DNA of 64,000 nt from Hyphodiscus hymeniophilus (lineage: Eukaryota > Ascomycota > Leotiomycetes > Helotiales > Hyphodiscaceae). Made by a program: the position numbers and the translations under genes. This document shows, piece after piece, positions 13,212 to 25,231 of this stretch; the stretch's first letter is position 1; each line of letters opens with the position of its first letter. The stretch spans positions 62,001-126,000 of the forward strand of contig VNKQ01000006.1 of assembly GCA_016508695.1 (NCBI GenBank), written 5' to 3'. The notes below the pieces were generated by a model. The model searched no databases and was not told the DNA's origin. It saw only the letters and a program-made list of their open reading frames with translations.

Positions 13212-13905
13212 GCTTGCATGTATGCGGGAAGAGATGGTGGGTTTGTCAATTTTTCCATCCGTTGCTATGAAACGGATTGCATGTGAGGCGCAGCATTGGT
13301 ATCTTGCGGGGGAGGCGATGGACAAAGATGAGGTTTTATGTCTGTTTGCAGACGCATTTGGCATTTTATGTACAATATTGTCTTGGTATTGTGTTTTCAG
13401 TCACTAGGTGCATGGTGTGCGAAGGAATAGAACAAAGTACTGAAGCCTCGTCAAGGTCATTGATGTCCCCGCTTCGGCAGGAGGGGCTAGACAACTCAAA
13501 CGTACTCGGTCATTGAGTTAGGGCACATGCTTGAAGGATTCGAAAAGGTGTGATATTACGATGACCAAAACTTTAAATGGCAAGTGCTAAATTGGCATGC
13601 TTCGTAAATCGTATATTTCGTTATGTTCCTCAAGTCATAAATCATTGGGTGGCGTTTTTGATAGCCATAAAGTCAATGGCTCAGATCCGTCCAAAAAGTC
13701 CTTTCAAACGTTATTAATCATCAAATCATAAGAATATTCCTGTATCATGAATCGTGTCGTTGTCTCTTAGTCGTAGACTTGCGTCCTGTCGTTTCGTGGT
13801 TGTAAGATCTAAACTCCATCCCATCAAGTGGCCCGATCCTTTCGGCAAATCTACAAATTTAAATCTTCCAATATTCACAAAACTCCTGGCATTGGATTGG
13901 CGCGA
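13212..13905. other. Convergent 3' region, no gene
   Basis: This is the space between the ends of the myosin gene and the BTB gene, so both terminators must lie here. It is A+T-richer than the flanking genes and has no convincing coding frame. Confidence 0.6.
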
Positions 13906-14523
13906 CTAGTAGAGTTGAGGATATAGATTGTGAATGATATTCGCAATGTCTCCTCTGAGCGCGGGGTGTATTCTCTCCGGGTCCAATCCCTTTTCTTCCC
14001 CACTCAATAACAATATTGCACATTGCCCAGCAATGAAACGCCTCTCGGGACTACCGACATAGCTTTTGTGATAAATACAGTGCCAGTAGCCTAAGACATC
14101 AAAATTGGATTGCTCGCGCAGGGCTCTCAGTAGCACGAGCGCTGTGTCAATGCTTTGCTTTTGTAGACTTGGTACGCGATACTTGTCTGCCAAAGTCCAA
14201 AGTTGCTCAAATTGGTCGTAATATTCCAGTGGTGTCGCACTTCCTTCGTCGATGTATATCCCTTGGTAGTAGAGCCAAATGGTGAAGCGATTAAAGGTCT
14301 GGGGGTCGATACCGCAGAGGTCGAATTTTAGTGCATTGGCTTCAATGAGATTGTAGTGGTTGTGAATGTCATGAAAGAACATTGAGTACTCGGCGAGTAC
14401 GCTGAGGTGTATGTTGAAGACTTTACAACCCCGACCGTCGCTCACGTTGAAAGGAATGGCTGGGCCACTGTGGCTGTTTTGTCAGCTACGAAGCTGTCAG
14501 TATCTAAGCTCTACTTACTCCAT
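13906..14523 (-). CDS. Small BTB/POZ-like protein
   Basis: The main exon 14473-13906 joins a tiny first exon through intron 14474-14518 (GTAAGT...ACAG), which keeps frame and gives a start at 14523 (MDHSGPAIPFNVSD) and about 190 residues. The in-frame ATGs at 14598 and 14604 would add 25-27 residues and cannot be excluded. The segment FNIHLSVLAEYSMFF followed by an acidic/hydrophobic helix, then an IWLYYQG block and a second region with ADKYRVPSLQKQSID, is the usual layout of fungal BTB proteins, where the fold mediates dimerisation or cullin-3 binding. No other domain is present. The substrate or partner is unknown. Confidence 0.72.
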
Positions 14524-14604
14524 GATGAACTCCGCAGCTGCTGGAATAGTGTTGAAAGCCCTAGAACCACAGGATCCTGGAGTTGTTTGAATACGCATGA
14601 ACAT

Positions 14605-16169
14605 GGCGTTTTGCGGTGTGCTTCAGCTGTACTCGGTGAGATGGGTGTACAGCAACAAGACAGCGCTAGTCCACGTATATGTCTTAAGTTTTATGGGATC
14701 AAGGAATGATCCCAACCTAAGTAGGCGAGCCCCAGATACCCCGCGGAAAGGGAATGGGGGTTGAAGGGTCGGGTAGTTCGCATTTCGTACCTATTCGCAA
14801 CTTCGTAGCCGTTAGGCAGGAAGCCATCCGTTGGGCAGCAAGCCACAGGAAGGAAGGCAGCCATTGCTGTGCAGGAGCCCATGGTCTGCCGGCACTGCCA
14901 TCCAACCACGCTTCTCACCACTTGGGACCAGAGGCAGTTGTACCTTAAGCTTAAATGCCCTGCAGAACGCTGATTGTGGAACGTGGGGACCCGGCCAAGC
15001 AGACGTGCAGGATGTTGGGGGAGGTCAGCCTTGACCGTGTGAAAGACCTGTGGGATGGATGGGTTGACTGTACTGCGCACGGAACAATTTCCGAGAGGCA
15101 CATTCAATCTGGAACATGGAGGCCTATAATGCATGACACGTGTGTCTTATCAGACGTGAATGTCAACAGCCTCATTATTTCACGTAATCACGTGCCGGTG
15201 TAACGACAACTCCAAGGTGGTTGACGATAAGGGAATTCTTAGTACAATCTGAATGGTACAGGCAATTGGAAGATGCAACGGAAGTGAAGTTTCTGGATAG
15301 AGGCGACTGGCAGGCAGGTCAACGGTGTTCGAAGCCAAATCTCGAGTGAGACTCTGGAGCAGGGAGCAAGAGTACATTGCAAATGTCGACCCACCCCCAT
15401 GAAATTTCCTGACAACTTTGTCTTGCCAATTGAAGGCTCGAAATGTGTCATCTGATCACTTGCGTTAGTACTCTGTCTTTCATCCAATTACTTGTGGCAG
15501 ATTCTATAAGCGTCCACAGGCCCACATCTACTACCAGAGAAGGCAGGCGGATAATCCAATAATAAGAAGTCACAAGTCCTGCAGAAATGCAATAACTTTC
15601 TTTGTACATTGAACGCACGGAAGGGACCAATAGTGGGTATTGATTCAGTGAATACGTGGGAAGGCAACACCAAATAGAAGTTTGTTGCCTTCTCTCCTCA
15701 TACCCAGCATGCAACGTAATGCACCTTTCTCCTCTTGTATCGACCACAACACCGGTCCATGGCATACCATTAGACAGAAAAGCATAGAATGGAATGAAAC
15801 ATGGTAGCCTTCCATATCCTTCAGGGAGAATTGAGTTATGTATCTCCATCGAGGTGCCAAATCCAGCCGTGAGGGCACCCACTCGGTCTCAGCAGAGCTC
15901 ACAGAGAATGCCCTCAATTCCAAATGCCAAGTTTCACTCTATTGGCTGAGATCCAGCATGCAATAGTTCAAGCCTTCAAAAAAAATATTTCGCTTTTATT
16001 CAAGTTCCCGAACCGCTGCTCATATCTAATAAACTTCTTCCCAGCCAACCAGAGCTCCATATTTACCATTCAAGGCTCAAATCGAAAACAGCCATGATAT
16101 TCCCAATGCTTCTGATGTAACTCCCGATGCTGCCCAATACTCCATTTTCAATTTGTTAATCAACGCTTT
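14605..16169. other. Intergenic, no gene recognised
   Basis: Open frames up to 144 codons exist on minus (15448-15882), but none shows a recognisable domain or clean splice context. The stretch separates two minus-strand genes, so it holds the GT2 terminator and the BTB promoter. Confidence 0.5.
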
Positions 16170-18309
16170 TCAATCAACGAGCGCATTTTTGGCATCCTGA
16201 AATAGACCTGATGCAGTCCGTTTTATTGATGGTCCCATATCTAATAGACCAGACGCAGTTCGCTTCATTGCTGTCCCAACGAAGTTCCAATTATTCCAAG
16301 GTGAGTTCACAATAACCAGCTCATTGGGATTTTCATGTTGGCCACCATCAGACTTCAACGTGCGCAATGAAAGAGGACCTGCAGTAATACCTCTTTCGAG
16401 GCTGGGTCTCCCAACAGCCGGGACATCCAATTCTCTGCCCGTCCATTCGATATTCTTTGCAGTGAAGAGAGCCTTAATCTTGACCCAAGAGTGGTAATAG
16501 CCAAATAACATGCCCAAGATCCAGAAAGGCCAAATGTCTTCAGGGTTTCGGAGAAGATGCGGTACTTGCTTGATCGTCTTTGAGATGATCAAGAACAATA
16601 CAAGCCAACCCCAGTTCTGCTGTAGATGACCAGCTTTCCAAAGAGTGACGAACAAAGAGGCATCATATATAGCGCTGATGTTGAAAAAAAGGCTGATCAT
16701 CATTGCCCATGTGGTCCAAGGATGCACACTCCAGATCTTCCGCTCCGCAAACAAGGATGTCTGATTGCTTCTCCATGTAGTTCGGACCCATCGCAACAAT
16801 TGCCCACTGAACTTCTTGTATCCTCCTTCAACTCCAAGAGTAGTTTGTACAAGAGCAGCAGGTTCGTTGTGAAAGACAGTCTTGTATCCATTGTTGACCA
16901 TGAATCTCGTGATGTAGTTGTCATCGTCAACCTTCATAGGCCCAACCGTTGCCCACCACCACGTCTCATTCAAGAAACCCTGTCTGAAACTCTCGTTGTG
17001 CATGATCTCCGTCCGCGTGAGTGCCGTACGACCCGAGATCACAAACACACCTCCATCCAAGTTATATGAGGCAGTGCACTCGAAGTTGTGGCGCTCGAGA
17101 TACATGACCGCAATGTAGTTGAGCAATCGATCTTGGAAGCTTCCAGTTTTGATTCGTTCCACTCGTTTCACTGTTCCAACCAAACCAACCAGGGGATCTT
17201 CGAAAGGCGCAAGTGCGTGTTGGAGGAATGTGACCGGCCAGAAGACATGATCATCAGCGTAGCAAGTAATCGGCGTCTCAACCTTCTTAATGGCATGAAT
17301 AAACTGACTGCGCTTATTGGCGTGGCTGACTGCTGTGACAAGGATTGTTCCGCTTGGGAGACCGAGGTCTGCTTCGAGTTTTTTGCAAGCATGTTGGGCT
17401 CTTTGAAGCTTATCGCTATTGGCGGTCGAGACAACTGTGGAATTCAGTCAGCATGGGAATGGCTGGGATACTTTGAAGATGAGTGATTGTGGCAGCATAT
17501 TAGAATTCATTTGATGGATAAAACTTACTGATCTTGCCTGGCTGGTTTGCAATGACAGTCTGTAGAGTCTTTAGGAAATCTTTGCCAAAGTCACCAACAG
17601 TTGGAACAATGACTGTAATATCCTTCGGTGTGAATTTAGGGTGGTAAACCGGTCGATACAAGCTCACTTCGGTCAAGAAAACATATGAGAATGTATGGAC
17701 AGCAATCTTCAGGCTTTTCCACAAAAGGAGGAAGAAAAAAGCAAACAACCATCGTTCACAGCTGAAAAGTTCAAAGGTGTTCTGGAGAAACCCGTGTCGG
17801 CCAGCAAGTACAATCGCACCAGTAAGGAGGTAAATCGGCACTGGCATGTAGCTGATAACCGAAGAAGAAGTTTTAAAGATCTTAGAAAATTTGATGGTAG
17901 GTTGAGAGACCCATGTCAAGACTGGCAACACTTTGAAAAATGATTGCACAAAGTAGTGTCTGGTTGCCAAGAATACATATATGACCAACACCAGTCCCCG
18001 ATTGCAGAAGGTGGTGAGAAGTCTGCGTAGGATGTTGCTCACTGCTTCCCACAGATAATGAGCCTGTTCAGGATATCCAATAGCGACGGAGCGGGTTTCG
18101 CTGTTGTTTTGAGACTGGTTCAAAACCTGCTGAGGCCAATTGGTGCATGAGTTTGGGTGAGAAGCATGGTTGGAGTTGGTGAAAGCTTGAGCACTGGAGA
18201 TCTGGACCAGGTCTTCTTCCTTCTTCTCAAAGGGGTTGCTGAAACTTTGGAAGAGGCTTATGTAGCATTGGCGAGTGTTGGCGTACCAATTCTGCGCGCG
18301 TTGTGCCAT
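16170..18309 (-). CDS. Family 2 glycosyltransferase, Cps1/hyaluronan-synthase-like
   Basis: Exons 18309-17529 and 17434-16170 join in phase and give 681 residues. Several hydrophobic segments at about 95-200 precede the catalytic domain, and more membrane segments follow it, as in processive membrane polysaccharide synthases. Catalytic signatures visible are VIVPTVGD (start of the nucleotide-sugar fold), ADDHVFW (about 320-325, the DXD-like site), DDDNYITR (about 430) and QLLRWVR (472-478, the Q-x-x-R-W motif). The family member in wheat and cereal pathogens is needed for hyphal growth on solid surfaces, and the Cryptococcus Cps1 protein makes a hyaluronan-type polymer; the polymer made here is not known. 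The C-terminus has two near-identical KRTASGL motifs. Confidence 0.9.
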
Positions 18310-20697
18310 TCCTTTGGTCTCGACAAGGTTGGACGGATGAAGACTTCAGAAAGAGTTGAAGACCACAGCAAGGGTTGCCCTTGAATAATATCGGAGGTAA
18401 CGAGTGTGCGGTCGGTAAACTGGTGACAGTCGCAAAGGTTGAATACCAAAGCGGCCAAGAAAAGACTTCATTGAACCAGCCTTGCTGGTGCGGTTCTGTC
18501 ATAGCTAACAGTGAATGAAACGAAGTGAAATCAAAGCCAAAACGTCTTTGGTGATTCACTAACAACGACAACCACCTTTTGACTGGGGTTTATCTTACCC
18601 GAGAAGAACATGAGCAATAGAGAATCAGGTGGTTCAACAACGCTTCTTGCTTAATCTGCTGTCACTCACAACCAGACATCCTGGGCTCATCTTTCAAACG
18701 TACTCTTCACATACCTTGACATTTTGGATAAGTGATGCAGTGTGCAGAGCATGCTTTCAGGTTTTGAGTGTAGCTTGGCTGTTCCTGTTCCAGCACCGAA
18801 GTGCCCGGCACACTGTGAGACTTAAAAGATTTACTCAATCTTCTTTACATCGGAATGGTCACTCAAGATATATGGCCAATCTCATGATTAAGATATTAGT
18901 TCACACCATTAAAGAACATTGTGTATTTGAACACAGAAGTCCTTTTTGCAAAGTTGAATTTTACCCAAGGAAAGAATAACCATTACTTTTACTTTTGGGT
19001 TCTTAGAGGACTTGGAAGGTATGGAAGAAAATCCTGATGTCAAGTCCAACGTCAAATTCCCTAGGGAATAAAGATACCTGCACGTTCACTTTGCCATCAT
19101 TATCAAGCGGGCCTGAGAGAATTGGAAATCTTAGCAATGAAGTTTTGATACATGAGTCCCAACATCACACTCTTCCTGGTGCAGGGTACCAACATAGTTG
19201 CCTATTGAAAATAGAAATATACACTGACCGAGTAAATCTACAGATATCGCAACTAAATTTTGGCTACGGTGGAAGAGCATGTAAAGCTGCGTGACCTTTG
19301 GGAAAAGCAACAGACATATCACTCGATGACTCGGTTCACCCTAGCAGTGAATTCATCGTTTATTATAGGAATTCCTGTAGCTGGCATAGACGTATCAAAG
19401 CTGACAACTCTTAGCTTCTGTCTCGGACGCATATTTCAACCTTGAAGGCAAAGTACAACTGCTCTACCAATCAATTGCTGAGAAAGTGCCCTTTTAAGGC
19501 ATTAAGACACGTGATATATTCGTCGTCTGCGATTCTCCTGGTCCCTGGAAGTTCATCCACTACTGACATATTGAATGACTCCTAATTGCTTTGACCGACC
19601 GAACAGCACGCTAATTGAACATGGCTGGTACTGTGCCTTCCATATTCAAGGCTGCGAAACTTCCGATGCCTTCATCGATTGGAAAAGAGCCCTTGGATGC
19701 AGATGAAAGATCGGAATAACGGTAATCACATTATATTGCTCCAACGAGGAAGGTATCGACATATGGCGTATCCTGCCGCAAATTGGGCTTGCAATATCGT
19801 GGTCTTCTTTTCTGAATGGACATGTCGTTGAAAGAAGCCGCAGTGCAGGGCCAAGAGGCGGGTCCCCCCTGCTGGGCTGGCGGTACTTGACCCCCTTCGG
19901 TTCTCGCTCAATTTGGCAAACTGTAAATACTAATGATTGGTGCAGCCGACAGGAGCCGGAAGTAGGGCACAGAAATCCTACATTTCCCACTTTTAGAACC
20001 ACCAGGAACGTCATCAAGTGTTCTAGTTATCAAACCGTGTTGGCGAATGTGCTGAGGCTTTGACGATTATCAATCTGAAAGCCTCCTCAGTCTATTGGTC
20101 AAGGTGGTGCTAGAGGGTGCCGAAATAACTGGCCCATTTGACTATGAGCAAAGCGTTACATATTCTAGTAGAATTAAAACATTACCAATTATTTTCCCTT
20201 CAAAACTAGTTGGTATAATACAACAAGTCCCAAAGATATCTTTATACCACATTTCAAACTTCAAATTTCAAATAGAATTATAACCAAGCTTGGGGCTTAT
20301 GTTTTGGCTGTAGCGCACGAGACGAAAACGGGCCAGTATTTTCGGCACCCTCTAGCTGGTGTTCGCAGACATTGAGTGGGACCCTGGAATACCGGCGGAT
20401 CTCGAGGTGAGAGCGGGATGAAATCCGCTTCTTCAGCGGTCCGTCAGTCGCCACGGGGCATTTGATTTAGCCTAAATGGAACAGAATAGTCGTTGCACAC
20501 CCCGCCATGCCCCTCACTTGGTAATACTACTCGTAGCAGCTCAGAAATGGGGTTCTCAATATGAATCCTCTTAAAAGCTTCGATGTTAATAACCCTAGGC
20601 TAGTCTCACTCCTTTCTTTTAGATAAATAGAAGTCGTTATTCTCAAGCAAGCTTCAACAAGTACATATCATTAGTTTTATATTCGAACTCAACCGCG
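18310..20697. other. Long intergenic region between divergent genes
   Basis: About 2.4 kb separate the GT2 start from the oxidoreductase start. Only short frames occur and none resembles a known family. The stretch around 20160-20280 is distinctly A+T-rich, and 20390-20460 holds an imperfect CCGCTTCTTCAGCGG palindrome. Both promoters must lie here. Confidence 0.5.
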
Positions 20698-22097
20698 ATG
20701 GCTCCTCTCAATGTCGGCCTGATGGGTTATGGCTTTTCCACAACATGTTTCCACCTTCCATTCATAGTTCCGAATCCTGATCTGAAGGTCTACGCATTTC
20801 TACAGCGCGCCGAGGCTCCCAGCGACAAGTCAGCTGTTAAGCCTGGAAAGCATTGCACTGTCGACTTCCCTGATGCAAAACACTATCGAATTGCAGATGA
20901 ATTCTTTGCTGATTCCAACATTGATCTCGTGATTGTTTGCACACATCATGACACCCACGCGGAATTTGCTGAGAGAGCCCTCTTGGCTGGAAAACATGGT
21001 GAGTAAAGAAAAACCCCACTAGTGATCTGTGGTTGAACAATTATAGTCGTCGTTGAAAAGCCTTTCGTCGTCGACACTAAAGAAGCGGATCGCGTCATTG
21101 CCCTATCGAAGAAGAGTGACAAAGTCTTGACCGTTTTCCAGAGTAGGCCTCCTTTCGCCATGCAGGTCAAGAGGTCCTGGCTGACTGTGGTTCCAGATCG
21201 TCGCTATGACTCCGATTTTCGAACACTTCGAGCTCTCGTTGACGCATCTGCTTTTGGAACGATCACAGAGTGTGAAATGCACTACGATCTTGATTTTCCA
21301 GCTGCAAGTATTCCCCAAGTCCTTTTCTCTCGTTGACATCGACTCAAGGCCGAAGATATGACTCAATTATTGAAAATTTCCTCACCATTGAAACATACCC
21401 AACGCTGCTCGTGTCTCATATATATTGCTCTCGATTGCATACCAAAGATCTAACGCTGACCCGAGTTTCTCTACAGTGGGTCACATCATGGGCTTCCCCA
21501 GGTTGGGCTCCTGGCGAGGGGTTAATGTATGGAATCGGGAGCCACACGATCGATCAGGCACTTACCCTCTTCGGCACTCCCGCAACCGTGACAGGATTCT
21601 ATCGTGCGCTGCGAGGTATTGAAAGTAGAACAGACGATTCATTTACAATAATTCTACAGTACTCCGGAGTGAAAAAAAACTTGTTTGTCACGGTAAAGAG
21701 CAGTGCCGTATCCCAAATGCAATATCCGTTGAAGTTCCTGGTACGCGGGTACGGCGGATCGTTCATTAAGTTTGGGGACGACAAGCAGGAATCGCAAGTC
21801 ATGGTCGGTGAGACGACTGAAACGCCAGGCTTCGGAATTGAGCCTGAAGCCACATGGGGACTTTTGACTACGAAGGATAAGTTTCATGAATCGCAAACGC
21901 ATGACGAAAGAAGTGGCAAATGGGTCGGAAAGTTCCCGAGCGCGAATGGGGATTATCTGGGCTACTATGTGGACGTGGTGAAGGCTATTCGAAAGGAGGG
22001 AGAAGCCAAAGTGACAGCTGAGCATGCGAGAAATGGCCTCAGAGTCATTGAGCTTGCGAGAGAAAGCGCAGACAAGGGTTGTACGTTACAATTTTAA
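20698..22097 (+). CDS. Gfo/Idh/MocA-family NAD(P)-dependent oxidoreductase
   Basis: Exons 20698-20998, 21047-21142, 21197-21318 and 21477-22097 keep frame. The N-terminus NVGLMGYGFSTTCFHLPFI is a dinucleotide-binding start. VVVEKPFV carries the EKP motif of the family, and the C-terminal half has YGIGSHTIDQAL with the conserved histidine and aspartate of the catalytic region, plus a beta-sheet-rich domain. Such enzymes oxidise or reduce sugars, inositols or related cyclic alcohols in the cytosol; the substrate cannot be read from the sequence. The third intron (21319-21476, 158 bp) is longer than its neighbours and begins GTCCTT, a weak donor, but is the only choice found that restores the family pattern PQWVTSW...APGEGLMYG. 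Confidence 0.87.
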
Positions 22098-23368
22098 TCA
22101 AATCTGTACTCTTTTTATTGTGTATGATAATACTGCGAGAGCGAAGATGCACAAAGAAGACCGTCACATTGACCAACACTTGATGCAAAGACCTCCATTG
22201 CTGCCAACCTAGTGACACAGTATCATTGGCTTTGAGGAGCGTATATCCGGGCTGGAGCCTCGACAACTTGGATTGATGCAGGTTTTCAATCCTCGTAGAC
22301 AGTTCAAATAAGCTTACGATATGATCAATTACCAAACCAAGATATTGAAATCGAGGCTGAAGAAAGTGATGCGGCATGATTAAGACACTGGTTCAATACA
22401 ATTCTGCCTGTACTTGCCAAATCATCGCAGATGGTAACAACGATGCTTTCATCCAAACCCCACTAACAAGACTTCACCCATGGCATGAATGTAAGAGTAT
22501 TTCGACTTGAAATAGAACAATGACTAACTTTCGGATAGGGTTGAACTATCCATCCATAAGAGAAAATTCAACTTTTTGATCGCTGCACTCAAAATAATGT
22601 TACATAACAAAACCGGCCTCAATAAGCAGGGATGTGTAGATGCATACCATACCTTCGGAGTACCTGCATAAAGTATCCAAACCTGCAAGACGAGAGCGAT
22701 ATTCATGTGATATACTGAAATGATCAGCTACAATTATTTCCTGAAGGCTTTCCAAGCTCTTGATGAAGCTAGATGGGGTGGCCAAGCCATCAAGATGATT
22801 TTGTACAGTACTCGAGTAATGGTGGTGGGTTGGGAATAGGGTTCACTGAAATGTTCTTAAGTCTGCCCCACATTTTCGTGATCGCGGCCAAGTTCCGCAA
22901 GGCGACTTCAACACTCTCTTTACACAGCTAATGCAACTTCGAACAACAAAAGCCAGACACAGCAGCTGGCCGGTGTGGAAGTTCGATCACGCATTGCCTG
23001 AAGTCACGAACTCCGGTGAGTCTCTTATAATCAAGATGGCACTCACCTGCGCAGTAGAAGCACATGCGTCCAGGTCACGAGAACGCGACCGGCGCGTGCC
23101 TCGAGTGCAGTACCTCCAGACAGAACTTCTCGGCGACGACTTCTCCTTTATCTGAATCACATACACGAATCATCCTAGATCTCCGAGAGTCTCGCTCTTC
23201 TGCCGTATTTCCAGGACCACCGCCGTGTCACAGCCTGGGTAGCAAACAATCCATCCAATCTCCCATCATTTGTGTATTACCTGTCCCTCGACGCTGAACC
23301 TCCCACATCTACATTTACTGTTACAATTATTGGGGGTCTTTTACCTGTCTGCGAAGATTTCGGCTCTG
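22098..23368. other. Intergenic, no gene recognised
   Basis: Short frames on both strands lack family features. The end near 23270-23368 is CT-rich and is the likely 5' leader of the next gene, whose frame stays open upstream to 23270 without a convincing start. Confidence 0.5.
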
Positions 23369-24265
23369 ATGGCCCCTCATACAGGCTGGGAAGCTGGACG
23401 ACTTACAAGAGCGACGGATGCTACAAAGATATTCATCAAGAAGTTCGGGCCCCTACTTATCACTGGCCTCGCAGCTGTTGCAGAGCATCATTGGCTTGGC
23501 CATGATGATGAACCAGAGGATACAAAGATGCGAGACGAAGAGAATGAGCCCGAAGACAGAACTGCGGTAAGGAAGCTGGAGCGTGAAGTTAGAGAGTTGA
23601 AGAGATCATTGTCACGGAAAGCTAGAAATAACGAGCAAGAAAGGGAGTCAAGACCGGAACCGATAAATCAGGCGAATATGGTGGAAGAGAGGAGATCACC
23701 ATATCGAGATACACAGTCTGATGAACTGTATGTCAGGGACAAACTATTGCCAGAAGGCAGGCAGGAAACAAAGTCATACGGGCTATACCAGCAAGTCCCA
23801 GTCACACAAACAATGCCAACTCCTCGTAAAGAAAGCCCAGCGCAGGTCGCCCACGTCCAAGAACGAGATCAGATCCGACCCTCTCATCGCCAACATTCCA
23901 TTCAACGTCAACGCCGGCGCCGTCGCCATAGGCTCCCATCTGCTTCGCATCGCAGTTTCCATGAGAACGAGTTTTCCGAGCGGGAAGTACATGCGGGGAA
24001 AGTGGCTGCGATAGCTGGTGCAGTCGAAACAATACATATGAGTGGTGAGGCTGGAGAATGGATTGGGCGGAAGGGTGTGCGTGTCGGGACGACTATGGCT
24101 GCGAGCTATGCGGCTAGTAGATCTAGAGATGGGAATCCTGATGATTTCAGACCGCGGGAGGTCGTTGTTGATGTGGGGACGGGTCTACTGGTTAGTAGGC
24201 TCGTTCATGGCTCGAAAAGGAGGCTCGAGGATGATGAGAGGGCGAAAAGGAGAGGTAGGAGGTGA
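23369..24265 (+). CDS. Hypothetical basic protein with glycine-alanine hydrophobic segments
   Basis: The start at 23369 (MAPHTGWEAGRL) gives 298 residues; an upstream in-frame ATG at 23270 would add 33 poorly conserved-looking residues. A short hydrophobic block FGPLLITGLAAVAEHHWLGH is followed by a charged Arg/Glu-rich helix with heptad spacing (about 60-95), a long disordered Arg/Gln-rich middle including RQRRRRRRHR, and a C-terminal block GKVAAIAGAVETIHM...GVRVGTTMAASYAAS of small residues that could pack as a glycine-zipper. Similar layouts occur in many uncharacterised fungal proteins. No enzymatic motif is seen and no function is proposed. It stands alone without introns. Confidence 0.6.
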   Translation: MAPHTGWEAGRLTRATDATKIFIKKFGPLLITGLAAVAEHHWLGHDDEPEDTKMRDEENEPEDRTAVRKLEREVRELKRSLSRKARNNEQERESRPEPINQANMVEERRSPYRDTQSDELYVRDKLLPEGRQETKSYGLYQQVPVTQTMPTPRKESPAQVAHVQERDQIRPSHRQHSIQRQRRRRRHRLPSASHRSFHENEFSEREVHAGKVAAIAGAVETIHMSGEAGEWIGRKGVRVGTTMAASYAASRSRDGNPDDFRPREVVVDVGTGLLVSRLVHGSKRRLEDDERAKRRGRR

Positions 24266-25231
24266 GTTTTTGCTATTCAGCCAAGCGTTTGTTCGCAGTG
24301 GGTTCAAGGTCCTTTCCTCGTTAGATGGTCGCTGCTCGGTTGCCTCGCGGCTTCGGGGAAGCATGTCCCATCGTTGCGTTTTCACCTAGTGCACACATGA
24401 GCACCTTTCACGCATCGATAACGGAGAAGTAGATAGGCGTCGGGAGCTATGACCTTTTCAACATCTCGATGATATATTATTTTATGAAGTGAATATTAAT
24501 ACTGGTTGATGAGAATGATGGTCTCATATGAGCGGGAGATAATGATATCTATCAGATCCCATAAATCCCAATCCTCACGACTGCTAGTGGCGATGTCCAC
24601 GCCGCCGGAACCTCCAAGCAGCCGTCATCCCCAACTTCGTATCCACATGCATCCAGTCACTGGATGCTCCCTCCCTACGGACCTCAGAAACTTTCCTTCA
24701 GAGGCAGGAGCGCTCAAATATCGCGTGAAGTGATCAACGCCTGTCGGAAACATAAAATGTTCGAGTAAGGCAGTGACCCAAACATAGAAACTTTATAGTT
24801 GCAGTACGCTCTGCAGCACGCCGTTCAACATATTGCTTGATCAAAGGCTTTTGAAGACTGTCTCTGCGAGACAATCACTCGGGCAAGACGGAGCAAGATC
24901 TGGAGCGTCGGAGAAGGTTTTACGATGATTTCCCACAAGACCGAGTTATGTTTGCGGTTTCTTGTTATGGCTGCTCATGTAGCTGCAATCTGGAACGATC
25001 TCATGTCATACGGAACCGATTTCCGGACACCCTAGCACTCCGGACTTGATTAAAGGCTTTCTGCCAGTTGGAGAGATTGTAATCTTGGAATGGGTATCAC
25101 CCCAAAGTATGAACACAAGCAATTTTCATATTCGCCGAAATCCTTGGGAAGTCGTACTGTCCTCTGCCCCAATCAAGAAGTTGTAAACTGTAAGGCAAAG
25201 TACTCCTGGAGGAAAATCTTCACAAAGAGTC
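24266..25231. other. Intergenic between convergent genes
   Basis: No convincing coding frame is present. The region must contain both 3' ends. Confidence 0.55.

Noticed and set aside
15448..15882. 144-codon minus-strand frame
   Set aside because: Briefly resembles heterokaryon-incompatibility-type composition but has no family motif and no supporting exons.
19646..20017. 123-codon minus-strand frame
   Set aside because: No recognisable domain and adjacent to A+T-rich intergenic DNA.
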